The notes: generated by a model not told the origin, from the sequence alone. Counted from the first letter of the stretch, positions 23,666 through 36,619 are shown. The stretch: 64,000 bases of DNA from Trujillonella endophytica (GCF_900110555.1 NZ_FOEE01000001.1:186001-250000), one strand, 5' to 3'. A program made the numbers and translations.

Positions 23666-25137
23666 TGGACGCTAGCGGAGGTCTGCCCCCGTCTCCCGGC
23701 GACGAGAGCGGGAGCGGGCTGGTCGGGCTCCCCGCCACCGAGCTCGCGGCCCGGGTGCGGGCCGGTGAGGTGTCCGCGGTCGAGGTCGTGCGTGCCCACC
23801 TGGCCCACCTGGAGGCGGTGGAGCCCCGGATCGGCGCCTTCCGCGTGGTGCGCCGCGCCGCCGCGCTGGCCGAGGCGGCGGCGGTCGACGCCTCGCCCGA
23901 CCGCGCGTCCCTGCCGCTGGCCGGGGTGCCCGTGGCGGTCAAGGACAACGTCGCCGTGGCCGGCGAGGTGGCCACCGACGGGTCGTCGGCCGGCCGGCCG
24001 ATCCGGGCGACGGCGGACTCCGTAGTGGTCGCACGGCTGCGGGCGGCCGGCGCCGTCGTCGTCGGGATCACCCGGGTGCCGGAGTTGTGCCTCTACGCGT
24101 CCACCGACTCGGCCGGCGCGGTCAGCCGCAACCCGTGGGACACGGCCCGCTCGCCCGCCGGGAGCTCCGGCGGCAGCGCGGCCGCGGTCGCTGCGGGCGT
24201 GGTCCCGCTGGCGCACGGCAACGACGGCATGGGCTCGCTGCGGCTGCCGGCGGCCGCCTGCGGGCTGGTCACCCTGAAGGCCGGCCGCGGTGTCCTGCCC
24301 GGGGGCATCGGCGCCGACGACCGGTCGGGCATGGCCGTCAACGGTGCGCTCACCACCACGGTGGCCGACCAGGCGCTCGCCTTCGCCGTCCTGGCGGGGG
24401 AGGAGCCCGGGCCCCTGCCCGAGCCGGGCCGGCCGCTGCGGATCGCGGTGAGCCTGCGCTCCCCGGTGCCCGGCGTGCGCGCCGACCGGGCCGCCCGCAC
24501 GGCGGTGGCGGCCTCGGCGGCGCTGCTCGCGGAGGCGGGGCACACCGTCGTCCGGCGCGACCCGGTCGTCCCGCCCGACGCCGCGGCCGCCGCGATGGTC
24601 CGCTGGCTGGCCGGCGCGGAGGACGACGCGGCGTTCCTCGGGCTCGACCGGTCGGCCCTGGAGCCGCGCAGCCGCACCCACGCGCGGCTGGGCCGCTGGG
24701 TGCGCCGCCTCGGCCTGGTCCGGCCCGGCCCGGCCGAGCGGTTCCGCCGGCGCACCGAGGCCTTCTTCGCCGGCGACGCCGACGGCCCGATCGACGTCCT
24801 GCTGACCCCCGTCGTCACCGGGCCGCCGCCGGCCGCCCGGCCCTGGCACGAGCGGGGCTTCCTGGCCAACGTGACGGCCAACGCGCGGTGGGGGCCGTTC
24901 GCCTCGCCGTGGAACCTCGCCGGGGTGCCGGCCGCCGTCGTCCCCGCCGGCACGCGGCCCCAGGGGTGGCCGCTGGCGGTCCAGCTGGTCGGCCCCCCCG
25001 GCGCCGAGAGACGACTACTCTGGCTGGCCGGAGACCTGGAACGCCGGCGGCCGTGGCGCCGTCACGCGCCGGTCTTCGACCCCCTCCCGTCGCCGGCCGC
25101 GGCGAGCCGTGGAGCCAGCGCCGCTCGACCCCGCTGA
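23665..25137 (+). CDS. Amidase signature family hydrolase
   Basis: 490 aa. The Ser-cisSer-Lys triad is visible: Lys93 in VAVKDNVAVAG, the cis-Ser in SPAGSSGGSAAA (Ser167/168), and the nucleophile Ser191 in GNDGMGSLRLPAA. Spacings of about 75 and 24 residues fit the family. It hydrolyses an amide bond; the substrate is unknown. It is not part of a gatCAB cluster, so glutamyl-tRNA amidation is unlikely. The ATG is supported by a leaderless -10. uvrA follows 48 bp later on the same strand. Confidence 0.92.
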   Translation: MDASGGLPPSPGDESGSGLVGLPATELAARVRAGEVSAVEVVRAHLAHLEAVEPRIGAFRVVRRAAALAEAAAVDASPDRASLPLAGVPVAVKDNVAVAGEVATDGSSAGRPIRATADSVVVARLRAAGAVVVGITRVPELCLYASTDSAGAVSRNPWDTARSPAGSSGGSAAAVAAGVVPLAHGNDGMGSLRLPAAACGLVTLKAGRGVLPGGIGADDRSGMAVNGALTTTVADQALAFAVLAGEEPGPLPEPGRPLRIAVSLRSPVPGVRADRAARTAVAASAALLAEAGHTVVRRDPVVPPDAAAAAMVRWLAGAEDDAAFLGLDRSALEPRSRTHARLGRWVRRLGLVRPGPAERFRRRTEAFFAGDADGPIDVLLTPVVTGPPPAARPWHERGFLANVTANARWGPFASPWNLAGVPAAVVPAGTRPQGWPLAVQLVGPPGAERRLLWLAGDLERRRPWRRHAPVFDPLPSPAAASRGASAARPR

Positions 25138-25185
25138 CCCGGCCCCCGGCCCGACCGACCGAGCACTCCGACCGACAGGACACCC

Positions 25186-28077
<2,892 letters not shown>

Positions 28078-28144
28078 GCGCGCGCCCCGGTCCTGTCACC
28101 CCCCGGCGGCAGCATCACCCACCCGGCGACCCGGAGGTGGAGTG

Positions 28145-28990
28145 ATGACGCAGCCACGGACCTACCCGCACGGCGTGACCTGCTGGATCGACACCGAGCA
28201 GCCCGACCCGGCCGCGGCCGCGCGGTTCTACGGCGGGCTGTTCGGCTGGTCGCTCACCGACGCGATGCCTCCCGGCGCGCCCGGGTCCTACGTGATCGCC
28301 ACGCAGGAGGGGCAGGACGTCGCCGCGCTCGCCCCCGGCGCCGGCGGCACGGCGACCTGGAACACCTACGTCGCCGTGGACGACTGCGACGCCACGGCCG
28401 CGGCGGTCGCGGCGCTGGGCGGCTCGGTGACCGCGCCTCCGTCGGACGCCGGCCCCGCCGGCCGGACGGCGGGCTGCACCGATCCCCAGGGGGCGCCCTT
28501 CCGGCTCTGGCAGGCCCGGCGCCGGCCGGGTGCGCAGCGGACCAACGCGCCCGGCACCTGGAACTTCTCCGACCTGCACACCCCCGACCCGTCGGCTGCG
28601 CTGGCCTTCTACGTCCCGCTGTTCGGCTGGCGGACGACGGAGCTGCCCGGCGGCGCCGGCACGATGGTCCAGGTGCCCGGGTACGGCGACCACCTCGCGG
28701 CGACGGTCGACCCCGACATCCACGAGCGGCAGGCGGAGGCGCCAGCCGGCTTCGCCGACGTGATCGGTGGCCTGGCCGCGACCCTGCCCGCGGAGCCGCC
28801 GCACTGGCACGTCGTCTTCGCGGTGGCCGACCGGGACGAGGCCGCGGCCACCGCCGAGCGGCTCGGCGCCGTCGTCCTGGACGCGGGCGAGAACGCGTGG
28901 ACGCGGACCGCGCGCCTGCGCGACCCGCAGGGAGCGGAGTTCACGGTCAGCCAGTTCGCCCCGCAGACCGACGGAGCGGCGGACTTGTGA
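28145..28990 (+). CDS. Two-domain VOC (glyoxalase/bleomycin-resistance-like) protein
   Basis: 281 aa with two VOC modules. First: TCWIDTEQPDPAAAARFYGGLFGWSLTD, ending TDPQGAPFRLWQ. Second: NFSDLHTPDPSAALAFYVPLFGWRTTE, ending LRDPQGAEFTVSQF. The pattern resembles mycobacterial CFP-30B-type glyoxalase-like proteins; the reaction is unknown. ATG 28145 with GGAGGTGGAG upstream. Its stop codon lies inside the first CRP-like palindrome upstream of the next gene. Confidence 0.9.
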   Translation: MTQPRTYPHGVTCWIDTEQPDPAAAARFYGGLFGWSLTDAMPPGAPGSYVIATQEGQDVAALAPGAGGTATWNTYVAVDDCDATAAAVAALGGSVTAPPSDAGPAGRTAGCTDPQGAPFRLWQARRRPGAQRTNAPGTWNFSDLHTPDPSAALAFYVPLFGWRTTELPGGAGTMVQVPGYGDHLAATVDPDIHERQAEAPAGFADVIGGLAATLPAEPPHWHVVFAVADRDEAAATAERLGAVVLDAGENAWTRTARLRDPQGAEFTVSQFAPQTDGAADL

Positions 28991-29033
28991 GTGACGTCAC
29001 GCTGCGCGTATGGTGCCTGTGACAGACGTCACC
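28985..29033 (+). promoter_or_regulatory. Promoter flanked by two CRP/FNR-type palindromes
   Basis: TTGTGA (28985-28990) and TATGGT (29009-29014), 18 nt apart, form a plausible promoter. Two 16-mers of the form TGTGA-N6-TCAC overlap it: 28986-29001 (TGTGAGTGACGTCACG) and 29018-29033 (TGTGACAGACGTCACC). They are 13/16 identical and 32 bp apart, close to three helical turns. The first covers the -35, the second the start of transcription, a layout expected for repression. Confidence 0.6.
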
Positions 29034-29066
29034 GGGGCACACCTGTGCCTCGAAAGGGAGGCCGCG

Positions 29067-29375
29067 ATGAGCGCACTCACGCCCGACTGCGACCCGGACA
29101 TGCAGCACTGCGGTCAGCCGTGGCAGGGGAAGGCCAAGCCCGGCTCGGGCATCCTGGCCGCTGCCGTGCTGGTCGCGCTCCTCGGCCTGTCCCTGCTCGT
29201 GGTCACGAAGGACGTGGTGTCCGACGCGTTCGACTTCGTCGCCGTGCCGGTCGGCCTGCTCGCGGCCGTGGCACTCATCCGCCGCGCCGTCCGGCTGGCC
29301 GCCCGTGGCGCTTCCGCCGTCGCCGCGCACCTGCCCACGGCCGTGGCCGTGCGGCGCTCCCAGCCCGTCGGCTGA
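29067..29375 (+). CDS. Small two-helix membrane protein of unknown function
   Basis: 102 aa. A short N-terminal stretch with CDPDMQHCGQPWQG is followed by two hydrophobic segments at about 29-46 and 57-71, then a basic Ala/Arg-rich tail. The Cys/His-containing N-terminus could bind a metal, but this is only suggested by composition. ATG 29067 is chosen for the AAAGGGAG upstream; the frame is open from 29010. Preceded by the CRP-like operator region. Convergent with the next gene. Not recognised as a named family. Confidence 0.8.
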   Translation: MSALTPDCDPDMQHCGQPWQGKAKPGSGILAAAVLVALLGLSLLVVTKDVVSDAFDFVAVPVGLLAAVALIRRAVRLAARGASAVAAHLPTAVAVRRSQPVG

Positions 29376-29401
29376 CCTCCCGCACGCTCGCGTCCCGCGC
29401 C

Positions 29402-29421
29402 CCGCCCGTCAGGCCGGGCGG
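29402..29421. terminator. Hairpin terminator overlapping the stop of the minus-strand gene
   Basis: CCGCCCG (29402-29408) / CGGGCGG (29415-29421), perfect 7-bp stem with a 6-nt loop that includes the minus-strand stop codon. It lies between convergent genes 33 bp apart and may serve both. Confidence 0.55.
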
Positions 29422-31778
29422 AGCCGCGCACCCTCCGGGGCCTCGCTCGCCACGAGGAGCCGGCTGCCCGCGCGCGTGCAGGCGAACACCGCCACGTGGC
29501 CGGCGTCGGGCCCCGGCAGCCCACCGTCGATGTCGTAGCGGCCGCGCGTGACCTTCCGCCGCGAGGCGGCGGGGTCGTCGGGGCCCTCGGGCGGCGCGTC
29601 CGGACGGATCGAGACGACCACCTCGGTGCAGCCCTCGGGCCAGGTCCAGCGCAGCCGGTCGCCGTCCGCGACGACGTCGGTCACCGCGGGCAGCACCACC
29701 CAGGCCGTGCCGGCCCCGGCCACCGCCGCCGTGCCCGCCCGGGTGAGGACGACGTACTCGGTGACCGGCGCCGACGGGCGGGCGTCGACCGCCAGCCCCG
29801 GGACCATCGCGGGCACCAGAGTGCCCAGGGTGTCGGGGTCGACGAGGGAGCCGGCGGCGGGCGGGGTCGCCCCGGCCGGGAGCCGGCGCACCTCGGCGGC
29901 GCCGGCCTCCGGCACGGGGTAGCTCAGCCGCAGCCGGCGGCCGTGCGGCGCGGCCGTCAGCGACCCGACCACCGCGCCGGCCGGCGGGGTGGCGGGAACC
30001 ACGGGAACCACCGGAGCCACGGGAGCCACCGGAGCCACGGGAGCCCGGGGAGCCGGGGGAGCGGCCGGCGCGGGCCGGGCTCCGCTCACCGCCTCCGCGG
30101 CAGCGATCCCCAGCCGCGACGCGACGACGACGTGGGCGGCGACCTCGCCGTAGCCGCCGTCCTCGAGCGCGCAGGTGGCGGTGATGCCGACGACCTCCCG
30201 CCGGCCGTCCGGGCGCACGCGCAGCACCCGGTACTCGACCGGCCCGACCGACCGCGACGCCGTCCACCGGACCTCGCGCGCCCCGCCCGGCGCCGGGACG
30301 ACGTGCACGCCGCCGGCCGGGGCGACGCCGAGGGCGGCGAGCTCCGCCCGGGCCGCGGGGTGGTCCACGACCGCCTCCAGGACCGCGAGGAGCACCCGTT
30401 CCCGCTCCGGCCCGACGGGAGCGGCGGCGAGGGCGGCGTCGGCCTCGGCGAGGGCGGCACGGCTCGCGGCGAGCAGGTCCTCGGCGGAGTCGCCGGCCGG
30501 TCCGCGCACGTCGGCAGCGGTGGCCACCAGGTGCTCCAGCGCCGTCGCCGCGGCGGCGTGCCGGCGGGCGGCCAGGGCCGGCTCCACCGTCCGCCAGGTG
30601 GCGTCGGCCCGGGTGGCCGCGGCCGCGACCTCGTCGGCCAGGGCCCGGATGGGCGGGAGCATCTCCCGGGCGGCGGCGAGGGCCGCGTCGACGTGCCGGC
30701 CTGCAGCGGTCGGCCGCCCCGCCCGCAGCGCCGCCCGCGCGGCCGTCAGCTCCGCCTGCCAGTCGACCCGTCCGCCCGGCCCGCGCGGTGCGACCGGCGG
30801 GGGAGCCAGGTCGACCGGCGTCCCGGCGGCGGCGGCCAGCTCGGACACGACCGCGGAAGCGCGCGCGGGGTCGAGACCGGCGGCCAGGGCCTCCTGCACG
30901 AGCACGGCCGCGTCGTCGGCGGTCAGCCGGTCCTCGACCAGCACCGCGGCGGCGACCCGCGGCCGCAGCGCCTCGCGGACGTCGGCGGCCAGCGCGTCGA
31001 GGTACACCGCCGGGTCGCCGTCCACCAGCAGCATGCCGGCGGCGGCGAGCAGGTCGTCGACGAGCGCCCGCCGCCGGTCGGGCCGGCGCTGCCGGTTGAC
31101 CACCAGCAGCGCGTCCCGCCGCCGCCGGACGGTGTCGCGATCGGCGGTCGGCGGGAGCTCGAGCAGCGCGTGCAGGCTGGGCACGCGGTCGCCCTCGATG
31201 CGGCCGAGCTCCTCGAGCCCGTCGCGGACCTGGCGCAGCACGACCGCCGGGTCGGCGGCCGCGGGCGGCGCGGCGGGTGCGTCGACGGCGCCGAGCAGCC
31301 GGTGCCCGTCCAGCCGCGCCTCGAAGGCGGCGTCGTCGATGCCGGCGGCCGCGGCCAGGCCGCGCAGCCCGGCGACCTTGTCCGCGGGCACCCCGCCGAA
31401 GCGCTCGACCAGCCGCGCCAGTGCGGCGTCGAGCTCGGCGTAGCGGGCGGCGTCGCGGCGGGCGCGCTCGGCGCGGGTCTGCTCGGCCAGCCACTGCCGG
31501 CTCCCGGCGCTGCGCAGCTGGGCGGCCAGCCGGTCGTGCGAGGCCAGCAGGGCGGTGACCAGCCCGCGGTACTTGGGGTGGTCGCGCTGCTTCTGCCAGA
31601 AGGCCCAGACGGCGTCGATCCGGCCGCCCACCTCGTCGTCGGACAGCGATCCGGCGGCGTCCAGGGGGAGGTCGTACACCTCGAACGGATCGCTGTCGTC
31701 GAGACCGCCGCGGGCCTCGACCGAGGCCAGCACCCGCTTGCGGTAGGCGTTGCCGTCGAACGGGGGGAGCACCGTCAT
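29409..31778 (-). CDS. Large protein coupled to an Hsp70-like ATPase; FN3-like C-terminus
   Basis: 789 aa, cytoplasmic, no signal or membrane segment. The N-terminal ~330 residues are helical and Ala/Arg-rich; DPFEVYDLPLDAAGSLSDDEV and FWQKQRDHPKYRGLV stand out. A second helical region spans ~330-470. The C-terminal ~300 residues are beta-rich with fibronectin-III-like patterns (EVRWTASRSVGPVEYRVLRV and LRWTWPEGCTEVVVSIRP) separated by a Val-Ala-Pro linker. Its ATG overlaps the stop of the Hsp70-like gene, so the two are co-translated. It may be a J-like or substrate adaptor for that chaperone; this is inference. No named family recognised. Confidence 0.85.
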   Translation of the reverse strand: MTVLPPFDGNAYRKRVLASVEARGGLDDSDPFEVYDLPLDAAGSLSDDEVGGRIDAVWAFWQKQRDHPKYRGLVTALLASHDRLAAQLRSAGSRQWLAEQTRAERARRDAARYAELDAALARLVERFGGVPADKVAGLRGLAAAAGIDDAAFEARLDGHRLLGAVDAPAAPPAAADPAVVLRQVRDGLEELGRIEGDRVPSLHALLELPPTADRDTVRRRRDALLVVNRQRRPDRRRALVDDLLAAAGMLLVDGDPAVYLDALAADVREALRPRVAAAVLVEDRLTADDAAVLVQEALAAGLDPARASAVVSELAAAAGTPVDLAPPPVAPRGPGGRVDWQAELTAARAALRAGRPTAAGRHVDAALAAAREMLPPIRALADEVAAAATRADATWRTVEPALAARRHAAAATALEHLVATAADVRGPAGDSAEDLLAASRAALAEADAALAAAPVGPERERVLLAVLEAVVDHPAARAELAALGVAPAGGVHVVPAPGGAREVRWTASRSVGPVEYRVLRVRPDGRREVVGITATCALEDGGYGEVAAHVVVASRLGIAAAEAVSGARPAPAAPPAPRAPVAPVAPVAPVVPVVPATPPAGAVVGSLTAAPHGRRLRLSYPVPEAGAAEVRRLPAGATPPAAGSLVDPDTLGTLVPAMVPGLAVDARPSAPVTEYVVLTRAGTAAVAGAGTAWVVLPAVTDVVADGDRLRWTWPEGCTEVVVSIRPDAPPEGPDDPAASRRKVTRGRYDIDGGLPGPDAGHVAVFACTRAGSRLLVASEAPEGARLRPA
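29992..30063. repeat. 9-bp tandem repeat coding a Val-Ala-Pro linker
   Basis: Eight imperfect 9-nt units of the type ACGGGAGCC / ACCGGAGCC run head to tail inside the coding sequence and encode APVAPVAPVAPVVPVVP on the minus strand. Its length is likely variable between strains. Confidence 0.8.
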
Positions 31779-33481
31779 GACTCCCGGCGGCGCACCCGCC
31801 CGACCTGCGCCCGCTCCCGGGCGACGTCGGCCTGGCTCAGCGCCGCCCCGGTCTCGACGCGCACGGTCAGGGGCCGGTCGGCGAGGCCCTCGTGCAGGGC
31901 CGTGAGCTCGAGGATGCCGTCGAAGCCCATCCGCAGGATCACCTGGATCTCGGTGCCGGCCGGATGGCCGGGCGGGATGTCCTCGATCGAGGCCTCGGCG
32001 AGCAGCTTGGCGTCCTCGGGCCGGGGCGACTCGGCGCCCCCGCCCTGCTCGACCACCCGGATGGTGACCACCCGCTGGTCGTCGTGCACGGTGCCGAACG
32101 AGCGGCGGACGGCGATCGGCAGCCGGTCGTTGCGGTGCACCAGGAAGACCGTGGCCGGCTCGCCGAAGCGGTCGAGGGCCAGCACCCCGAACCCGCGGGA
32201 GACGGTGTTGAGGACCTGGATCTCGACCGTGCGCCGGACCTGGGCCGCGGTCAGCCCGACGGCGTCGCCCAGCCGGGCGCAGGCCGCGTCGACGTCGGCC
32301 GGGGCGGCGTACTCCAGCGGGGTGCCGTCGCGCAGCTGCCCGCGGGTCGCCAGGTCGCCGGTGAGCAGCCGCTCGAGCTGCTTCTTGCGGCCGTAGACCG
32401 CGGCGCCCTTGGCGACGGCGAGGTCGGGGTCGTGCACCTCCGCCGGGACGCCGAGTTCCGCCGTCAGCCGCTGGGCCACCGCCGGCATCCGGGTGGAGCC
32501 GCCGACCAGGAGCACGCGGTCGATCCGGTCGACCCCGCGGGCGCGGGCGGCGGCGACGGCGGCCCGGGTGAGCTCCATCGTGCGCTCGAGCAGGCCGGCG
32601 GTCAGGTGCTCGAACTCGGCGCGGGTGACCGGGACGTCGGCGCGGCGGCCGTCGTGCTCCACCGGGACCACGACCTGCTCGCGCGCGCTGAGCTCCCGCT
32701 TGGCGCGCTCGGCGGCGAGCACGAGCGCCTGCCCGCCGGCGCTGTCGTCGAGCGGGTCCTCCGCGTCGGGGTGCGCGGCGAGGAACGCCCGGGAGAGGTG
32801 GACCGCGAGCTTCTCGTCCCAGTCCGCGCCGCCGAGCTCGTGGTCGCCGTCGGTGGCGACGACGGCCAGCCGGCGGTCGGCGAGCTCCACGACCGCGACG
32901 TCCACGGTGCCGCCGCCGAGGTCGTAGACGAGGGCGACCTCCTCGAGGTGGTCCTCGGGGCCGGCGCCGTCGAGCCGGGCGAAGCCGTACGCCAGCGCGG
33001 CGGCGGTGGGCTCGTTGATGACGTCGAGGACGGTCAGCCCGGCGTACTCACCGGCGAGCCGGGTGGCCCGCCGCTCCTCGTCGCCGAAGTATGCCGGCAC
33101 GGTGATGACGACGTCCTGCACCGGGCCGGCGGTGCTGAACGCCGTCTCGCTGACCAGCGCCTTGAGGACGAGGCTGCTGACGGCGGGCGCGGACCAGGAG
33201 CGCCCGTGGCTGACGAACCGCCAGGTGCTCTCGCCCATCCGCCGCTTGACCAGGGTGCAGACGTCGTCGGGCTGCGCGCGGGCCAGGATCCGGGCGCGCT
33301 CGCCGGTGACGTAGTCGTCGGGGCCCACGAAGAGGACGACGCTGGGCAGCGTCGGGGTGCCGTCGAGCAGCGGGACGACCTCGGCCCCGCCGGTGCCCGA
33401 CACCTGCGCCAGGCAGCTGTAGGTGGTGCCCAGGTCGATGCCGTAGACGGTGGCCGACGGCGGACGGGCACCTCGGGGCAT
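31775..33481 (-). CDS. Hsp70/DnaK-like chaperone ATPase (non-canonical)
   Basis: 568 aa, shorter than DnaK (about 610-640). Actin-fold ATPase motifs are complete: [16 protein letters not shown] (phosphate 1), [30 protein letters not shown] (phosphate 2) and [16 protein letters not shown] (adenosine). The substrate-binding region is present but lacks the usual long C-terminal lid and tail. The ATG at 33481 is supported by a leaderless TACCCT 7 nt upstream. No dnaJ or grpE adjacent; instead the coupled 789-aa gene. It likely works with that partner rather than replacing DnaK. Divergent from uvrC. Confidence 0.92.
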   Translation of the reverse strand: MPRGARPPSATVYGIDLGTTYSCLAQVSGTGGAEVVPLLDGTPTLPSVVLFVGPDDYVTGERARILARAQPDDVCTLVKRRMGESTWRFVSHGRSWSAPAVSSLVLKALVSETAFSTAGPVQDVVITVPAYFGDEERRATRLAGEYAGLTVLDVINEPTAAALAYGFARLDGAGPEDHLEEVALVYDLGGGTVDVAVVELADRRLAVVATDGDHELGGADWDEKLAVHLSRAFLAAHPDAEDPLDDSAGGQALVLAAERAKRELSAREQVVVPVEHDGRRADVPVTRAEFEHLTAGLLERTMELTRAAVAAARARGVDRIDRVLLVGGSTRMPAVAQRLTAELGVPAEVHDPDLAVAKGAAVYGRKKQLERLLTGDLATRGQLRDGTPLEYAAPADVDAACARLGDAVGLTAAQVRRTVEIQVLNTVSRGFGVLALDRFGEPATVFLVHRNDRLPIAVRRSFGTVHDDQRVVTIRVVEQGGGAESPRPEDAKLLAEASIEDIPPGHPAGTEIQVILRMGFDGILELTALHEGLADRPLTVRVETGAALSQADVARERAQVGRVRRRES

Positions 33482-33494
33482 GCGCCGGAGGGTA
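33481..33494 (-). promoter_or_regulatory. Leaderless promoter (-10) of the Hsp70-like gene
   Basis: Minus-strand TACCCT (33494-33489), 7 nt, ATG at 33481. Confidence 0.6.
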
Positions 33495-33619
33495 GCGGCG
33501 TGCTCCGGGACCGGGGCGGGCGGCGGCCGCGCTCCCGCTCCGCGCGCGGCGGCGGAGGACGGGTGTGGCGCGTGGGACGGACGGGTCCGCACCCGTCCCG
33601 GCGTGTCGGACCCTCGACC

Positions 33620-33633
33620 TAGGCTGGGAGCCA
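33620..33633 (+). promoter_or_regulatory. Leaderless promoter (-10) of uvrC
   Basis: TAGGCT (33620-33625), 7 nt (GGGAGCC), ATG at 33633. The GGGAG could also act as a ribosome site if transcription starts further upstream. Confidence 0.55.
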
Positions 33634-35687
33634 TGCCCGACCCGTCCTCGTACCGCCCAGCGGTCGGCAGCATCCCCGAGACCCCGGGGGTCTACAGGTT
33701 CCGCGACCCGAACGGCCGGGTCATCTACGTCGGCAAGGCCAAGAGCCTCCGCCAGCGGCTGAACAGCTACTTCGCCGACATCGCCGGCCTGCACCCGCGC
33801 ACCCGGCAGATGGTCACGACCGCGGCGAGCGTCGAGTGGACCGTCGTCGGCACCGAGGTCGAGGCGCTGCAGCTCGAGTACAACTGGATCAAGGAGTTCG
33901 ACCCGCGGTTCAACGTCCGCTACCGCGACGACAAGAGCTACCCCTCCCTGGCGGTGACGCTCAACGAGGAGTTCCCCCGCCTGCAGGTGATGCGGGGGCC
34001 CAAGCGCAAGGGCGTGCGGTACTTCGGCCCCTACGCCCACGCGTGGGCGATCCGGGAGACCCTCGACACGCTGACCAGGGTCTTCCCGGCCCGCACCTGC
34101 TCCAACGGCGTCTTCACGCGGGCCGGCCAGATCGGCCGGCCCTGCCTGCTCGGCTACATCGGCAAGTGCGCGGCCCCCTGCGTGGGCCGGGTGAGCGCCG
34201 TGGAGCACCGCGCGATCGTCGACGACTTCTGCGACTTCATGGCCGGCCGGACCGACGCGATGGTCAAGCGCCTGGAGCGCGAGATGGCCGAGGCCGCGGA
34301 GGCGATGGAGTACGAGCGGGCCGCGCGCCTGCGCGACGACCTCGGCGCCCTCAACCGCGCCATGGAGAAGCAGGCCGTCGTCCTCGGTGACGGCACCGAC
34401 GCCGACGTCGTCGCGTTCGCGCAGGACGACCTGGAGGCCGCCGTCCAGGTGTTCCACGTCCGCGGCGGGCGGGTCCGCGGGCAGCGCGGCTGGATCGTGG
34501 ACAAGGTCGAGGAGATCGGCACCGGCGAGCTGGTCGAGCAGTTCCTGCTCCAGGTGTACGGGGGGATCGACGAGGCGACCGGCGTCAGCGAGGCCGGTGA
34601 GACGGTGCCGCGCGAGGTGCTGGTCCCGGAGCTCCCCGCCGACGCCGACGTCTACGAGGAGCTGCTGAGCGAGCTGCGCGGCAGCCGGGTGAGCCTGCGG
34701 GTGCCCCAGCGCGGCGACAAGCGCTCCCTGCTGGAGACCGTCGAGCGCAACGCCAAGGAGGCGTTCGTCCGGCACCGGGTGAAGCGCTCCAGCGACCTCA
34801 CCGCGCGGTCCCTGGCGCTCGCGGAGCTGCAGGAGGCCCTGGAGCTGCCCGAGGCGCCGCTGCGGATCGAGTGCATCGACGTCTCGCACGTGCAGGGCAC
34901 GAACGTGGTGGCCTCGATGGTCGTGTTCGAGGACGGGCTGGCGAAGAAGGCGGACTACCGGCGGTTCTCCGTCACCCACGGCACCGACGACACCGCGGCC
35001 ATGGCCGAGGTCGTGCGGCGGCGCTTCGCCCGGCACCTCAAGGAGGAGGCCGACCGGCGCGACGACCAGGGGATCGCCGCGGAGGAGGGGCGGCCGCGCC
35101 GCTTCGCCTACCCGCCGAACCTCCTCGTCGTCGACGGCGGCGCCCCGCAGGTGGCGGCGGCCGCGCGCTCGCTCGACGAGCTCGGCGTCGTCGACGTCGC
35201 CGTCTGCGGGCTGGCCAAGCGCATGGAGGAGGTGTGGCTGCCGGGCGAGTCCGACCCGGTGATCCTGCCGCGCACCTCCGAGGCGCTGTACCTGCTGCAG
35301 CGGGTGCGGGACGAGGCCCACCGGTTCGCGATCACCTACCACCGGCAGAAGCGCTCGGCGAGCATGCTGGTCTCCCTCCTGGACGACGTCCCCGGTCTCG
35401 GCGACACCCGGCGAAAGGCGCTGATGAAGCGGTTCGGATCGCTCAAGCGGCTGCGGGCCGCCTCGCTGGAGGAGCTCATGGAGGTGCCCGGCATCGGCCG
35501 GCGGACGGCGGAGGTGGTCAGGGCCGCCGTGGCCGAGCCGGGGGAGGCGACGCCCGCCGGGCCCCCGGAGCCGGACGAGTCGACGCTCGGGCCCGACGGG
35601 CCGGCCGAGCTCGGCACCCCGCAGCCGGGCGCCGGCGCCACCGCCGAGGTCGGCCGGGTCGCCCCCGTCCGCGGGGTGGCCTCGTGA
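33633..35687 (+). CDS. uvrC: UvrABC system protein C (excinuclease nuclease subunit)
   Basis: 684 aa. An N-terminal GIY-YIG nuclease ([21 protein letters not shown] from about residue 19) makes the 3' incision. A UVR domain ([23 protein letters not shown]) binds UvrB. The RNase H-like region follows ([21 protein letters not shown], then [14 protein letters not shown]) for the 5' cut. Tandem HhH motifs ([20 protein letters not shown] and [15 protein letters not shown]) bind DNA. A Pro/Gly-rich tail of about 55 aa is an extension. Its stop overlaps rapZ by 4 nt, the usual actinobacterial uvrC-rapZ-yvcK-whiA order. Confidence 0.98.
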   Translation: MPDPSSYRPAVGSIPETPGVYRFRDPNGRVIYVGKAKSLRQRLNSYFADIAGLHPRTRQMVTTAASVEWTVVGTEVEALQLEYNWIKEFDPRFNVRYRDDKSYPSLAVTLNEEFPRLQVMRGPKRKGVRYFGPYAHAWAIRETLDTLTRVFPARTCSNGVFTRAGQIGRPCLLGYIGKCAAPCVGRVSAVEHRAIVDDFCDFMAGRTDAMVKRLEREMAEAAEAMEYERAARLRDDLGALNRAMEKQAVVLGDGTDADVVAFAQDDLEAAVQVFHVRGGRVRGQRGWIVDKVEEIGTGELVEQFLLQVYGGIDEATGVSEAGETVPREVLVPELPADADVYEELLSELRGSRVSLRVPQRGDKRSLLETVERNAKEAFVRHRVKRSSDLTARSLALAELQEALELPEAPLRIECIDVSHVQGTNVVASMVVFEDGLAKKADYRRFSVTHGTDDTAAMAEVVRRRFARHLKEEADRRDDQGIAAEEGRPRRFAYPPNLLVVDGGAPQVAAAARSLDELGVVDVAVCGLAKRMEEVWLPGESDPVILPRTSEALYLLQRVRDEAHRFAITYHRQKRSASMLVSLLDDVPGLGDTRRKALMKRFGSLKRLRAASLEELMEVPGIGRRTAEVVRAAVAEPGEATPAGPPEPDESTLGPDGPAELGTPQPGAGATAEVGRVAPVRGVAS

Positions 35688-36619
35688 GCGCGGAGCCGCA
35701 GGAGGGCGCGGGGCCGCAGCGGGACGTCGTCCCGCCGGTCGACCCCACCGGCACCGAGACCGCGCCGCTGGACGTCGTCGTCGTCACCGGGCTCTCCGGT
35801 TCGGGCAAGAACACCGCCGGGCGGGTCCTGGAGGACCTCGGCTTCTACGTCGTGGACAACCTGCCGCCGGCGCTGCTGCAGCCCATGGTCGAGCTCGGCG
35901 CCCGCGGCGACCTGCGCCGGTTCGCCGCGATCGTCGACGTCCGCAGCCGCGCCTTCTCCAGCGACCTGCAGGAGTCGATCGAGGCGCTCGCCTCGGCCGG
36001 CCACCGCCCGCGCGTGCTCTACGTGCACGCCCGCGACGAGGTGCTGGTGCGCCGCTACGAGTCCAACCGCCGGGAGCACCCCCTGCAGGGCAGCGGGCGG
36101 CTGGCCGACGGCATCGCCGCGGAGCGCGCGCTGCTCACCGGCATCGCCGGCGACGCCGACCTGTGGGTGGACACCAGCGACCTCAACGTCCACCAGCTGC
36201 GCGCCACCCTGGAGAACGCCTTCGCCCGCGAGGGCCACGCGCCGCCGCTGACGGCCACCGTGCTCAGCTTCGGGTTCAAGTACGGGCTGCCGCTGGACGC
36301 CGACCTCGTCGTCGACGCGCGCTTCCTGCCCAACCCGCACTGGGTGCCCGAGCTGCGGCCGCGCACGGGCCAGGACCCGGCGGTGCGCGACTTCGTGCTC
36401 GGCCAGGACGACGCCGGCCCGTTCGTCGACCGCTACCTCGACGTCCTGCGGCTGCTCCTGCCCGGGTACCGGCGCGAGGGCAAGCGCTACCTGACCCTCG
36501 CCGTCGGCTGCACGGGCGGCAAGCACCGCAGCGTCGCGATCGCCGAGGAGTTCGCCCGCCGGCTCGCCGCCGACGGCGTCCAGGCCGTGGCCCAGCACCG
36601 CGACCTGGGGCGCGAGTAG
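35684..36619 (+). CDS. rapZ: RNase adapter / nucleotide-binding protein RapZ (YvcJ) family
   Basis: 311 aa. The P-loop GLSGSGKN (36-43) and [15 protein letters not shown] mark the N-terminal kinase-like domain; [12 protein letters not shown] and [20 protein letters not shown] mark the C-terminal domain that binds GlcN6P/RNA adaptors in E. coli. A ~25-aa acidic N-terminal extension precedes the fold. GTG 35684 overlaps the uvrC stop. In Gram-positives (YvcJ) it hydrolyses GTP/ATP; the precise role here is not known. Co-translated with yvcK (1-nt overlap). Confidence 0.95.
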   Translation: MSAEPQEGAGPQRDVVPPVDPTGTETAPLDVVVVTGLSGSGKNTAGRVLEDLGFYVVDNLPPALLQPMVELGARGDLRRFAAIVDVRSRAFSSDLQESIEALASAGHRPRVLYVHARDEVLVRRYESNRREHPLQGSGRLADGIAAERALLTGIAGDADLWVDTSDLNVHQLRATLENAFAREGHAPPLTATVLSFGFKYGLPLDADLVVDARFLPNPHWVPELRPRTGQDPAVRDFVLGQDDAGPFVDRYLDVLRLLLPGYRREGKRYLTLAVGCTGGKHRSVAIAEEFARRLAADGVQAVAQHRDLGRE

